Positions 17,795-26,412 of a stretch of 64,000 nucleotides of DNA are shown here, in pieces. The notes under the pieces were generated by a model. That model was not told the origin of the DNA, searched no databases, and saw nothing but the letters and a program-made list of their open reading frames with translations. The first letter of the stretch is position 1. Every line of letters begins with the position of its first letter. This DNA comes from Methylovirgula sp. 4M-Z18 (lineage in GTDB: Bacteria; Pseudomonadota; Alphaproteobacteria; Rhizobiales; Beijerinckiaceae). Where the stretch lies: contig NZ_CP149574.1 of the NCBI RefSeq assembly GCF_037890675.1, positions 868,001-932,000 on the forward strand. Reading direction: 5' to 3'. Position numbers and translations under genes: made by a program.

Positions 17795-18424
17795 ATGATG
17801 AAATTGCATGTTTTTCCCGGTTCGCCCCGCGCCCGCAAGGCGCTCACGGTAGCCTATCATCTCGATCTGCCGATCGAGGTTGCCGCGATGGATCCGCGCA
17901 CCGGCGCGCACAAGCAACCCGAATTCCTGAAGCTCAATCCCAACGGCAGGATCCCGGTGCTGGAGGAGGACGATTTCGCCCTTTGGGAATCCAACGCCAT
18001 CATTCAGCATCTTGCCGAGAAGAAGCCCGGCGTCCTGACCCCGACCGATGCCAAGGGGCGGATCCAGATGGCGCAGTGGCTCGCCTGGGACCTCGCCCAT
18101 TGGGATTCGGCCTGGGTGATGGTGATCTTCGAGACGGTCGTGAAGCAATTCTTGGGAAGAGGGGAGCCCGATCCGGCACGGCTCAAGGAGGGCCGCGAGC
18201 GGCTCGACATGGCCGCCAAAGTGCTGGACGGCCAGCTCGCGAACAACGAGTTCGTGCTGGGCGATAAATTGACCGTGGTCGATTTCGCCCTCGCGGCGCC
18301 GCTGTCCTTTGCCGCCATGTGCCAGGTTTCGCTCGAGCCTTATCCGCATATTGCCCGCTGGTTCCGCCGCATCGAGGCGACGGAAGCCTGGCAGAAAGTG
18401 CCGGGGCTGCCGGTTGCGGCCTAG
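17795..18424 (+). CDS. Glutathione S-transferase family protein
   Basis: The 209-residue cytosolic GST has a thioredoxin-fold N-terminal domain (about 1-78) with FPGSPRARKAL (6-16), NPNGRIPVLEEDD (about 50-62) carrying the cis-Pro, and WESNAIIQHLAE (about 66-77), where Glu-Ser bind glutathione. The all-helical C-terminal domain contains LTVVDFALAAPL, the conserved N-cap box. The ATG at 17795 follows GGGGAGGAAA. Substrate unknown. It is co-directional with the DUF899 gene. Confidence 0.9.
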   Translation: MMKLHVFPGSPRARKALTVAYHLDLPIEVAAMDPRTGAHKQPEFLKLNPNGRIPVLEEDDFALWESNAIIQHLAEKKPGVLTPTDAKGRIQMAQWLAWDLAHWDSAWVMVIFETVVKQFLGRGEPDPARLKEGRERLDMAAKVLDGQLANNEFVLGDKLTVVDFALAAPLSFAAMCQVSLEPYPHIARWFRRIEATEAWQKVPGLPVAA

Positions 18425-18483
18425 GCTGCGACGGTGTTTTGCCCCGGTTTCCGCCGTTTTCCCACGAAAATGGTGAATAATGG

Positions 18484-18512
18484 TTGACTCGGGCCGCCAT
18501 TGCCTCTAGGCA
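18484..18512 (+). promoter_or_regulatory. Promoter of rpsD
   Basis: TTGACT (18484-18489), a 17-base spacer and TAGGCA (18507-18512) stand about 140 bases ahead of rpsD. It implies a long leader of about 135 bases containing the hairpin at 18521-18546. Confidence 0.65.
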
Positions 18513-18520
18513 CCCCGAAC

Positions 18521-18546
18521 CGCGCGGGTTTTCACGAGCCCGCGCG
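18521..18546 (+). promoter_or_regulatory. GC-rich leader hairpin upstream of rpsD
   Basis: CGCGCGGG (18521-18528) and CCCGCGCG (18539-18546) form a perfect 8-bp stem with a 10-base loop right at the start of the inferred transcript. It may protect the 5' end or take part in autogenous S4 control. It does not have a T run, so it is not a terminator by itself. Confidence 0.6.
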
Positions 18547-18653
18547 TTTACGTGTCCCGTGGCTGCTCCCCTTTGGGCGAGCGCCTGTCAGCCTTCAACC
18601 GAGGGCAGAGGAGGGCGCGTTCCTCAACTGTAACCTTTTTTAAGAGGACCGCG

Positions 18654-19271
18654 ATGTCGAAGCGCGCAAATGCGAAATACAAGATTGACCGCCGCTTGGG
18701 TCAGAATATCTGGGGCCGTCCGAAAAGCCCTGTCAACAAGCGTGAATACGGCCCGGGCCAGCACGGCCAGCGCCGCAAGGGCAAGCTGTCGGACTTCGGC
18801 ACTCAGCTGAAGGCCAAGCAGAAGCTCAAGGGCTATTACGGCAACATTTCCGAGAAGCAGTTCCGCGCCTATTACGCGGAAGCGATTCGTCTGCGTGGCG
18901 ACTCGGGTGCGAACCTCATCGGCCTCCTGGAGCGCCGTCTCGATGCGGTGATCTATCGCGCGAAATTCGTGCCGACCGTGTTCGCCGCCCGCCAGTTCGT
19001 CAACCATGGCCATGTCAAGGTGAACGGCAAGCGCGTCAACATTCCGAGCTATCTCGTGAAGGTCGGCGACGTGATCGAGGTGAAGGAATCCTCGCGCCAG
19101 CTCAACCTGGTGATCGAAGCCGTGGCTTTGGCCGAGCGCGACGTGCCGGATTATTTCGAGGTCGACCATTCCAAGATGACCGCGAAAATGACCCGCGTCC
19201 CCGGCCTCACCGACGTGCCGTATCCGGTGCAGATGGAGCCGAATCTGGTGGTCGAGTTCTACTCGCGCTAA
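18654..19271 (+). CDS. rpsD: 30S ribosomal protein S4
   Basis: The 205-residue primary rRNA-binding protein of the small subunit nucleates 16S 5'-domain assembly. It has the standard N-terminal domain ([20 protein letters not shown], then [17 protein letters not shown]) and the S4 RNA-binding domain (about 95-160) with [20 protein letters not shown]. The C terminus VVEFYSR is typical of alphaproteobacteria. The ATG at 18654 is preceded by AAGAGGA. It stands alone with its own promoter, leader and terminator. Confidence 0.97.
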   Translation: MSKRANAKYKIDRRLGQNIWGRPKSPVNKREYGPGQHGQRRKGKLSDFGTQLKAKQKLKGYYGNISEKQFRAYYAEAIRLRGDSGANLIGLLERRLDAVIYRAKFVPTVFAARQFVNHGHVKVNGKRVNIPSYLVKVGDVIEVKESSRQLNLVIEAVALAERDVPDYFEVDHSKMTAKMTRVPGLTDVPYPVQMEPNLVVEFYSR

Positions 19272-19295
19272 GGTTTGGTCGAAACGAATACCAAG

Positions 19296-19322
19296 AAGCC
19301 GCTCTTTCAGGGCGGCTTTTTT
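19296..19322 (+). terminator. Rho-independent terminator of rpsD
   Basis: AAGCCGC (19296-19302) and GCGGCTT (19312-19318) form a stem followed by a T run, 25 bases after the rpsD stop. Confidence 0.88.
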
Positions 19323-19386
19323 CATGGTGGTAAGCCGGGCCAAAGGTGTGTGAACCGCGGCATGGATTGTCTGCGCGATTGGGCGC

Positions 19387-19908
19387 ATGATCGCGGTCAT
19401 GCGCACCCTTCTCGCCCAAGCCTTTGTCGCCGCGGTGCTCCTTTGCGCCATGCCGGCGGCGGCGGACATTTCGCCCTGGCCGCCGCGCGATTCTGGCGAC
19501 GGGCAGATGCAAACCGAGATCACTGTCGATTGGGCCGCGGGCCTGCGCGATGCCGCGAGCTTCGATGAGGTGCAACGCCGGATCGGGGCGAAAGGCCGGA
19601 TCGAGTCGATTGCCGACGAGGGCGACGCGCCGCGCGCGGTCTATCGTTGGACGGGGCTGCACGGCCGAGGCGGCATCACCGCCTTCCTCTATCGCACCGG
19701 CGATTTCAGCCTGGTGATCGCGCCGGCGAACAGCCGTCCGATCAAGCTGAACAGTTTCGGCGCCTATTTCTGCCCCGATTGCGCGCCGCCGGTCCAGGCT
19801 TGCGGGCACCGGCCCTCCTGGGTGCCGCATTCGGTCCATTGGGACAATTTCGATTGCCCCTGCACCGTCACGGGACCGCCAGTGCAATATGCTTGCGAGC
19901 CACCCTGA
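19387..19908 (+). CDS. Secreted cysteine-containing hypothetical protein
   Basis: A 173-residue protein with a signal peptide (RTLLAQAFVAAVLLCAMPAA, then AD), so it is likely periplasmic. The mature part has a tryptophan-rich start (SPWPPRD) and a C terminus with several cysteines (YFCPDCAPPVQACGH and FDCPCTV), which could be disulphides or a metal site. No family is recognised. An in-frame ATG at 19399 would give a tighter signal peptide. It is co-directional with the methyltransferase after 59 bases. Confidence 0.62.
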   Translation: MIAVMRTLLAQAFVAAVLLCAMPAAADISPWPPRDSGDGQMQTEITVDWAAGLRDAASFDEVQRRIGAKGRIESIADEGDAPRAVYRWTGLHGRGGITAFLYRTGDFSLVIAPANSRPIKLNSFGAYFCPDCAPPVQACGHRPSWVPHSVHWDNFDCPCTVTGPPVQYACEPP

Positions 19909-19967
19909 TCGGCGGCACATTGCCCCCGCGCCGCGAGGCGACAAGTCGAGAAGGGGACAGGAACGCC

Positions 19968-20831
19968 ATGCCGACGGATGCATCGCCCGGGCACGAAAAG
20001 AACGCCGACCAGATCGCCTATTGGAACGGGCCGAGCGGCCAGCGCTGGACCGACCGGCAGCCGGTGCAGGACCTTCTGCTCGCGCCGGTCTCGGATATCC
20101 TGATCGCGCGCGCCGGCGCTGAGCGGGGTGAGCGGGTTCTCGATATCGGCTGCGGCTGCGGCGCAACGACGCTCGCGCTCGCCGAACTGGTTGCGCCCGG
20201 CGGCTCCGTCCTTGGCGTCGACATTTCCGAACCGATGCTCGCCCGCGCGCGGCAGCGCACGCCGGCGGGCGTACCGGCGGATTATGCGCTCGCCGATGCC
20301 ACCGTGCACGCCTTCGATCCGGGCCGTTTCGACCTCCTGGTCTCGCGCTTTGGCGTGATGTTTTTCGCCGAGCCGGCATTGTCCTTCGCCAATATGCGCC
20401 GGGCGCTGCGGCCCGCGGCGCGCATCGTCTTTGCCTGCTGGCGCCAGCCGCGCGAGAATCCGTGGATGATGGTGCCGCTGCAGGCCGTCTATGCGCATGT
20501 TCCGAAACTGCCGCAGCTCGGGCCGGAGGATCCCGGGCCTTTCTCTTTCGCGACGGAGGAGCGGGTGCGGCGGATTCTCGGCGAGGCGGGATTTTCCGAT
20601 ATCACGATGGAGCCGCACGACGTGTCGCTCGATCTCGCGATCGGGCGCGGGCTCGATGCCGCGACCGATAGCGCCCTGGAGATCGGGCCTGCCAGCCGGG
20701 CGCTGGAAGGACACGGGCCGGATGTGCGCGCCGCCGCCAAAGCTTCGGTCCGCGAGGCGCTCGCGCCGTTCGTGCGCGGCGAAACTGTGCCGCTGGCCGG
20801 GGCGATCTGGATCGTTACCGCGCGGGCGTGA
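19968..20831 (+). CDS. Class I SAM-dependent methyltransferase
   Basis: The 287-residue Rossmann-fold methyltransferase has motif I VLDIGCGCGATTLALAE (about 57-73), the adenine-side acid in VLGVDISEPML (about 83-93) and motif IV FDLLVSRFGVMFFAEP (about 122-137). The N-terminal QIAYWNGPSGQRWTDRQ is typical of the UbiE/Methyltransf_11-25 group that often acts on small molecules. The substrate is not deducible. The ATG at 19968 follows AGGGGACAGGAA. A longer frame to 19647 runs through the previous gene and is rejected. Confidence 0.88.
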   Translation: MPTDASPGHEKNADQIAYWNGPSGQRWTDRQPVQDLLLAPVSDILIARAGAERGERVLDIGCGCGATTLALAELVAPGGSVLGVDISEPMLARARQRTPAGVPADYALADATVHAFDPGRFDLLVSRFGVMFFAEPALSFANMRRALRPAARIVFACWRQPRENPWMMVPLQAVYAHVPKLPQLGPEDPGPFSFATEERVRRILGEAGFSDITMEPHDVSLDLAIGRGLDAATDSALEIGPASRALEGHGPDVRAAAKASVREALAPFVRGETVPLAGAIWIVTARA

Positions 20832-20843
20832 AGGGCTGCACCG

Positions 20844-21398
20844 TTACAGCCGCCCCAAAAAACCGCCGAAGCTCATCAGCCCCTCCGGCCACGGACCGTG
20901 GCCTGACTCGGTGTTGATATGCCCGGCCTCGCCGGCATTGGCGAAGGTCGCGCCCCAGCTTGTGGCCATGTGCTCGGCGGCGGCGAGCGTGCAGTACGGG
21001 TCGTTGCTGCTGGCGATGAGGTGGGCGTGGAAGGGGATTTTCCCGTGCGGTGTCGGGTCAAAGACCATGGCGTCGGGCAGCACCTCGCGCACCCAGGTGC
21101 CACGCAAGTCCGGCGGCGCGACGAGAAAGGCGCCGATCACATTGTCCGGCAGGCGCGGCACCGCATGGGTGACGACCAGCACGCCAAGCGAATGGGCCAC
21201 GAGCACGACGGGGCGCGTGCAGGCCTTGGCTGTGTCGATCAGCTTTTGCGTCCATTCTTCCTGATGCGGCAGGTCCCAGTCGCCCTGCTCGACGCGCTGC
21301 GCCGTCTTCAATTTCTGCTGCCAGCGGCTCTGCCAATGGTCGGGGCCCGAACCGCCCCAGCCGGGGATGATGAGAATGTCGGCGTCCGATGTGCGCAT
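20844..21398 (-). CDS. RBBP9/YdeN-type alpha/beta hydrolase
   Basis: The 184-residue protein is a compact serine hydrolase. IIPGWGGSGPDHWQSRW (10-26) is the family's diagnostic N-terminal loop, VAHSLG holds nucleophile Ser70, and the acid and base are Asp133 (SSNDPYC) and His160 (GEAGHINTESG). Relatives are small esterases of uncertain biological substrate. It converges with the methyltransferase and lies 10 bases downstream of the phosphoesterase gene on the same strand. Confidence 0.87.
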   Translation of the reverse strand: MRTSDADILIIPGWGGSGPDHWQSRWQQKLKTAQRVEQGDWDLPHQEEWTQKLIDTAKACTRPVVLVAHSLGVLVVTHAVPRLPDNVIGAFLVAPPDLRGTWVREVLPDAMVFDPTPHGKIPFHAHLIASSNDPYCTLAAAEHMATSWGATFANAGEAGHINTESGHGPWPEGLMSFGGFLGRL

Positions 21399-21408
21399 AT
21401 GCAGATCC

Positions 21409-22167
21409 TCAACTCCATTGCCCGCGGATGCGCGGCATCGTGCCGTGCAGGACGCCGTAGGCCCAATCGTCGCAGCCGAGGCTGCGCGCGCGGGCCGATG
21501 CGGCGTGCCAGTCATAGACGACGGAGCGATGCGAGAAGGTCCAGCCGCGCTGGGCGCGGTCAATGACGCCGTAGCGCGCATGCGGGCTGCCGCTTTGCAC
21601 GATGGCATGTCCGGGGATGCCGAGATCGCACGCCTGATAGCCGACGCTGCCCGGATTGAACACGATGCGGCCGTCGCTCAAGGCGACGCAGCGCGGCAGA
21701 TGGGTATGGCCGCACAACAGGACGCGCGCCGCGGTCGGGCCGAGATCTTGCGCAATCTCGTCGGGATGGCGGAGCAAGAAATTCGTCGCGTCTGGCCGTT
21801 CCAACAACAGCCGGTCGTCCTGCTCGGGATGCGCATGAAACGCGAGGACCTCAGGCGCCAGGTCGAGCGTGAGCGGCAAATTCTTCAGCCAGTCGATGTG
21901 ATGCGGATCGAGCGCATCGCGCGCGATCCCATCCATCGGAAGCATCTCCTGCCGCGGCATGTCGTCCATGTAGCGGTCGTGATTGCCGCGCACGGTCGGC
22001 CATTTCAGGTCCATCAGGAGATCGGCGCATTCGCGCGGCTCAAGCGGCCCGGCGACGCAATCGCCTAAGTTGACGATGAGATCCGGCGCCATCTCCTTGA
22101 TGTCGGCAATGACCGCTTCGAGCGCGCGCAAGTTCCCGTGAATATCGGCGACGACAGCGATCCGCAT
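21409..22167 (-). CDS. Metallophosphoesterase (YfcE/MJ0936-like)
   Basis: The 252-residue calcineurin-fold enzyme uses a two-metal centre to cleave phosphoesters. The motifs in order are DIHGN (8-12), LGDCVAGP (about 34-41), RGNHDRYMD (about 60-68), a FHAHPE segment (about 109-114) and CGHTHLPR (about 150-157), all ligands present. The natural substrate is unknown. The ATG at 22167 is four bases after the purB stop, so purB, this gene and the hydrolase probably form one minus-strand operon. Confidence 0.88.
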   Translation of the reverse strand: MRIAVVADIHGNLRALEAVIADIKEMAPDLIVNLGDCVAGPLEPRECADLLMDLKWPTVRGNHDRYMDDMPRQEMLPMDGIARDALDPHHIDWLKNLPLTLDLAPEVLAFHAHPEQDDRLLLERPDATNFLLRHPDEIAQDLGPTAARVLLCGHTHLPRCVALSDGRIVFNPGSVGYQACDLGIPGHAIVQSGSPHARYGVIDRAQRGWTFSHRSVVYDWHAASARARSLGCDDWAYGVLHGTMPRIRGQWS

Positions 22168-22171
22168 GAGC

Positions 22172-23479
22172 TCACGCTTCCCCGAACACGCGGTTGAAAA
22201 TCGTATCGACGTGCTTCAGGTGATAGCCAAGATCGAACAGCTCTTCGAGCTCGGCATCCGACAGTTTCGCCGTGACGTCCGCGTCCTTCTTGAGCAGCGT
22301 GAGGAAATCGCCTTCGCCGCGCCAGACTGGCATGGCGTTGCGCTGCACGTATTTGTAGGCGTCCTCGCGCGAGACGCCCTTTTGCGTCAACGCGAGCAGC
22401 ACGCGCTGCGAATGCACGAGGCCGCCGAGGCGGTCGAGATTCTTCTGCATGTTCGCCGGATAGACGAGCAATTTGTCGATCACATTGGTGAGACGCGCGA
22501 GCGCAAAATCGAGCGTCACCGTCGCGTCGGGGCCGATCATGCGCTCGACCGAGGAATGCGAAATATCGCGCTCGTGCCACAGCGCGACATTCTCCAACGC
22601 CGGCGTGACCATGCCGCGCACCAGGCGCGCGAGGCCGGTGAGATTTTCGGTGAGCACCGGATTGCGCTTGTGCGGCATGGCCGACGAGCCCTTCTGGCCT
22701 TCCGAGAAATATTCCTCGGCCTCCAGCACTTCGGTGCGCTGCAAATGACGGATCTCGATGGCGACGCGCTCGATGCACGAGGCGATGACGCCGAGCGTCG
22801 CGAAGAACATCGCATGGCGGTCGCGCGGGATGACTTGCGTCGACACGGGCTCGACGGTGAGGCCAAGCTTCTCCGCCACATGCTCTTCCACATAGGGATC
22901 GATATTCGCGAATGTGCCGACCGCGCCCGAAATGGCGCAGGTCGCGACATCGTCGCGCGCCGCGACGAGCCGCGCACGGCAGCGGGTGAATTCGGCATAG
23001 GCCTCGGCCATTTTCAAACCGAAGGTCACGGGCTCGGCGTGAATGCCATGCGAGCGGCCGATGGTCGGCGTCATCTTATATTCGAAGGCGCGGCGCTTGA
23101 TGGCGGCGAGCAGCGCGTCGATGTCCTTGAGCAGCAGATCGGCGGCGCGCTTCAACTGCACCGCGAGGCAGGTGTCGAGCACGTCGGACGAAGTCATGCC
23201 CTGGTGCACGAAGCGCGAATCCGGCCCGATGAATTCGGCGAGATGGGTCAGAAAGGCGATGACGTCATGCTTGGTGACGCGCTCGATCTCGTCGATCCGC
23301 GCGACGTCGAAGGTGACATTGCCGGCCTTTTCCCAAATCGCCTTGGCGCTTTCCTTCGGGATCACGCCGAGTTCGGCGAGCGCGTCACAGGCATGCGCCT
23401 CGATCTCGAACCAGATCTTGAACCGCGTCTGCGGCTCCCAGATTGCAACCATATCGGGGCGGGAATAGCGGGGGATCAT
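22172..23479 (-). CDS. purB: Adenylosuccinate lyase
   Basis: This fumarase/aspartase-superfamily enzyme cleaves SAICAR and adenylosuccinate in purine synthesis. The 435-residue chain shows the flexible signature loop SSAMPHKRNP (about 263-272) with the catalytic Ser, TSSDVLDTC (about 88-96) and GRSHGIHAEP (about 133-142), which supplies the base His. MIPRYSRPDM is the standard N terminus and sets the start at 23479; an ATG at 23488 is in frame. It heads a minus-strand operon with the phosphoesterase. Confidence 0.95.
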   Translation of the reverse strand: MIPRYSRPDMVAIWEPQTRFKIWFEIEAHACDALAELGVIPKESAKAIWEKAGNVTFDVARIDEIERVTKHDVIAFLTHLAEFIGPDSRFVHQGMTSSDVLDTCLAVQLKRAADLLLKDIDALLAAIKRRAFEYKMTPTIGRSHGIHAEPVTFGLKMAEAYAEFTRCRARLVAARDDVATCAISGAVGTFANIDPYVEEHVAEKLGLTVEPVSTQVIPRDRHAMFFATLGVIASCIERVAIEIRHLQRTEVLEAEEYFSEGQKGSSAMPHKRNPVLTENLTGLARLVRGMVTPALENVALWHERDISHSSVERMIGPDATVTLDFALARLTNVIDKLLVYPANMQKNLDRLGGLVHSQRVLLALTQKGVSREDAYKYVQRNAMPVWRGEGDFLTLLKKDADVTAKLSDAELEELFDLGYHLKHVDTIFNRVFGEA

Positions 23480-23655
23480 ATGCGGCAACTCTTTACGAAA
23501 AAGGATTTATCCCCTTTCCGTAACCGTCCCTCCGGCTTGAGGCAAGCTCTCGCGCGGCTCTTGCACAACGGATTGGACTTCTGCCGGTTTGGGCCGCGGA
23601 AAGGCGCATTTGCCTGTGCCGATAAACGGAGATGAGGGAATTAAGATGGAACGGC

Positions 23656-23685
23656 TTGCCGAAGTAATATGTTCATGCTATGTTC
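23656..23685 (+). promoter_or_regulatory. Promoter overlapped by a second candidate LexA (SOS) box
   Basis: TTGCCG (23656-23661), 17 bases and TATGTT (23679-23684) form a promoter for the gene at 23725. GTTC (23671-23674), seven bases, GTTC (23682-23685) is the exact alphaproteobacterial LexA pattern and covers the -10 box, as at 14494-14508. Confidence 0.6.
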
Positions 23686-23724
23686 CGGCTTGCTCAGGGG
23701 TAAAATGTCAAAGGATTCAGATCT

Positions 23725-24285
23725 ATGAGGCTCGAAGATCAAATTGAAAAGCTTGCTGCGCTTGGGCTGGAGCTCGATAAGGGCGTTACGGTTGACGACT
23801 TGCTTTATTCATATCCGCGAGAGGATTATGAGAGTAGCCCATTCAACCTGATTCTATTGATGTTCGGCTCCGAAGTTGAGCGCGAGCCTTGGGGGCGAAA
23901 CATATGTTCGAGGGCTTACGACCTCGATATGGAGTGTATCTCGTCTGACGAAGACTATGTCAGGATTGCCGAGCGCCTCTGCCTCGTGGCCGGGAGAGAG
24001 GGAGCGCTCGCAGACATCCAGTGCTCTCTCGATTTCAAATCCGATACGGGATGGCTTGAATACGGCGTCGATGATGCGCGGCGGCGCCGGAGCATCAAGA
24101 TCGATAGCGATTGGGCCGACCCGGACGTGATCGAGCACGTGCTCCGCGATTTGCAACGCGACGGCAAGCGGTTCTTCGGCCTAGATAACGGCCAAGGGTC
24201 AGTCTATTTCTATCTCGATGACGCGACAGCGCTCGAACTGAACAGATTGTCCGGAGACGCCCTTGAGGCCGCATTGCCGGATTAG
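23725..24285 (+). CDS. Orphan hypothetical protein, candidate SOS-regulated
   Basis: A 186-residue acidic cytoplasmic protein, with no signal peptide or membrane segment. The N-terminal half begins MRLEDQIEKLAALGLELDKG and the C-terminal half has RRSIKIDSDWADPDVIEHVL and KRFFGLDNGQGSVYFYLDD. The latter looks like a small compact alpha/beta domain found in uncharacterised, possibly immunity-type, proteins, but I cannot name it. AAGGA lies nine bases before the ATG. It stands alone between purB and rpe, behind the candidate SOS promoter. Confidence 0.65.
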   Translation: MRLEDQIEKLAALGLELDKGVTVDDLLYSYPREDYESSPFNLILLMFGSEVEREPWGRNICSRAYDLDMECISSDEDYVRIAERLCLVAGREGALADIQCSLDFKSDTGWLEYGVDDARRRRSIKIDSDWADPDVIEHVLRDLQRDGKRFFGLDNGQGSVYFYLDDATALELNRLSGDALEAALPD

Positions 24286-24315
24286 GGTTGAAACTCGATC
24301 ATAGCAGAAGCTCGA

Positions 24316-24996
24316 TCAGGCTTTCTCGCCGCGCGCCCGCATCGCTGCTTCGCGGATGGCGGCGATATTTGCCGCATAGGCTTTCGCGCCGCCTTTGAAC
24401 ACCGACGAGCCGGCCACAAGGTAATTCGCGCCGGCCACCGCCACCTGCGCTGCGGTCTCCGCCGTGATGCCGCCGTCGACCTCGATCTCGATCTCGCGGC
24501 CGGCGATCATCGCCTTGACCGCGCGGATCTTGTCGAGCTGCGACGCCAAGAACTTCTGGCCGCCGAAGCCGGGATTGACCGTCATCACCAGCACCAGATC
24601 GACCATGTCGAGTACATGGGCGATGGCGGTCTCCGACGTGCCCGGATTGAGCGCGACGCCGGCCCGCTTGCCGAGCGCGCGAATCGCCTGCAGCGAGCGG
24701 TGCAGATGCGGGCCGGCCTCGGCATGCACGGTGATGCGATCGCTGCCGGCTTTGGCGAAAGCTTCCAGATAGGGGTCGGCCGGGGAAATCATCAGATGGG
24801 TGTCGAACATCCGGTCGGTAACCGGGCGGATCGCGCGCACCACATCCGGTCCGAAGGTGATATTGGGCACGAAATGCCCGTCCATCACATCGATATGGAT
24901 CATGTCGGCACCAGCCTCGACCACGGCCTGAACCTCGGCGCCAAGCTGGGCGAAATCGCTGGCCAGGATGGACGGCAGAATGACGAGGGGACGCAT
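24316..24996 (-). CDS. rpe: Ribulose-phosphate 3-epimerase
   Basis: This TIM-barrel enzyme interconverts ribulose 5-phosphate and xylulose 5-phosphate in the pentose phosphate pathway. The 226 residues show the family signatures: PSILASDF (8-15), [12 protein letters not shown] (34-45) with the metal ligands, [12 protein letters not shown] (about 140-151) and EVDGGI (about 175-180) with the second acid, followed by the phosphate-binding GSSVFKG. The start at 24996 gives the standard N terminus; an open extension to 25098 is rejected. It is divergent from the dehydrogenase at 25137. Confidence 0.95.
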   Translation of the reverse strand: MRPLVILPSILASDFAQLGAEVQAVVEAGADMIHIDVMDGHFVPNITFGPDVVRAIRPVTDRMFDTHLMISPADPYLEAFAKAGSDRITVHAEAGPHLHRSLQAIRALGKRAGVALNPGTSETAIAHVLDMVDLVLVMTVNPGFGGQKFLASQLDKIRAVKAMIAGREIEIEVDGGITAETAAQVAVAGANYLVAGSSVFKGGAKAYAANIAAIREAAMRARGEKA

Positions 24997-25136
24997 GGCA
25001 ACTCCGGCGGTCTTCGATAGGCGGGTAGGAGGCATGCGCGTAGCACGGCGGGCGGGAAATCGGAAGACAGAACGCGACGAAGCGCATAATCTGCGCACAA
25101 GCGTTGAGATTGCCGTTTCGGATGAAGAGGTTGCGG

Positions 25137-26387
25137 ATGACGTTCAAGGCGGATGTCGCGGTATTGGGAGCCGGTATGGTCGGGGTTTCCACCGCGCTGC
25201 ATTTGCAGGCGAAGGGCCGGTCGGTGGTTCTGATCGACCGGAACGGCGAGGCGGGGGAAGAGACGAGCTACGGCAATGCCGGGATCATCGAGCGCTCGTC
25301 GATCTTCCCCTATATGTTTCCGCGCAATTTCAACCTCTTGCGCAAATACGCCCTCAATGCGCTGCCCGAGGCGCACTACCATGTGGCGGCAGTGCCGAAA
25401 TTCCTGCCCTGGCTGGTCCGCTATTTCGGCAATTCCTCGCACGAAATGTCCTGGCAGATCGCCATGGCGTCGCGGCCGCTGATCGAGAATTGCCTCGTCG
25501 AGCACAAAGCCCTGATGGCACAGGCCGGCGCGGAGCACCTCCTGCGCGACGTCGGCTGGCTGAAAGTGTTCCGTACGCAGCGCTCGATGGACCAGGGCGT
25601 GGCGGAAGTTGCGCGCCTCAAGCCGTTCGGCATCAACTATCGCATCCTCGATGCTGCAAGCGTGCGCGCTTTGGAGCCGCATCTCGATGCAAGCGTGATC
25701 GGCGGCATCCATTTGCTCGATCCCGGCTTCGTGCCCGATCCAGGCGCGCTGGTGAAGGCCTATGCCGCTTTGTTCGAGCAGCGCGGCGGCGATTTCGTCA
25801 AGGGCGATGCGCGGACCTTAGGCCAGGACGCGGACGGATGGGGCATCGACACGGAAGATGGCCGTCTGCATGCGCGCGACGCGGTGATCGCGCTCGGGCC
25901 CTGGTCGGACGACGTGTTCAAGCCGCTCGGCTACAAACTCCCGCTGTCGATCAAGCGCGGCTATCACCTGCATTTCACCGCGCAGGGTGGCGCGACACTC
26001 AATCGCCCGATCTATGACGCCGACGGCGGCTATGTCCTCGCGCCGATGACGCGCGGTATCCGCCTGACCACGGGCGCCGAATTTGCGGCCCGCGACGCCG
26101 AGCCGACGCCGGTGCAGATCGAAATGACCGAGCCCGCGGCGCGCAAATTGTTCCCGCTCGAGCACCAGATCGAGGATGTGCCCTGGATGGGGCGCCGGCC
26201 GTGCATGCCCGACATGCTGCCGGTCATCGGCCGCGCGCCGAAACATTCCGGCCTGTGGTTCAATTTCGGCCATCAGCATCACGGCTTCACGCTCGGGCCC
26301 GTCTCGGGCCGGCTGCTGGCCGAGATGATCACCGGCGAGAAACCCTTCACCGATCCCATGCCCTACGCCGCCGAACGTTTCGGTTAA
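25137..26387 (+). CDS. FAD-dependent D-amino-acid dehydrogenase-like oxidoreductase (DAO family)
   Basis: The 416-residue flavoprotein opens with the dinucleotide-binding fold [20 protein letters not shown] (about 7-26) and [20 protein letters not shown] (about 29-48), the DadA-type pattern. [18 protein letters not shown] and the C-terminal [14 protein letters not shown] plus [11 protein letters not shown] complete the DAO domain. Such enzymes oxidise D-amino acids and pass electrons to the quinone pool. The ATG at 25137 follows GAAGAGG. It is followed after 25 bases by an MFS gene, possibly for uptake of its substrate. Confidence 0.88.
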   Translation: MTFKADVAVLGAGMVGVSTALHLQAKGRSVVLIDRNGEAGEETSYGNAGIIERSSIFPYMFPRNFNLLRKYALNALPEAHYHVAAVPKFLPWLVRYFGNSSHEMSWQIAMASRPLIENCLVEHKALMAQAGAEHLLRDVGWLKVFRTQRSMDQGVAEVARLKPFGINYRILDAASVRALEPHLDASVIGGIHLLDPGFVPDPGALVKAYAALFEQRGGDFVKGDARTLGQDADGWGIDTEDGRLHARDAVIALGPWSDDVFKPLGYKLPLSIKRGYHLHFTAQGGATLNRPIYDADGGYVLAPMTRGIRLTTGAEFAARDAEPTPVQIEMTEPAARKLFPLEHQIEDVPWMGRRPCMPDMLPVIGRAPKHSGLWFNFGHQHHGFTLGPVSGRLLAEMITGEKPFTDPMPYAAERFG

Positions 26388-26412
26388 ATCCTCATCTAAT
26401 CCTGATCCAATC

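Noticed and set aside
22166-23635. 489-codon plus-strand open frame antisense to purB
   Set aside because: Same reason: an antisense shadow of a conserved housekeeping gene with no recognised domain.
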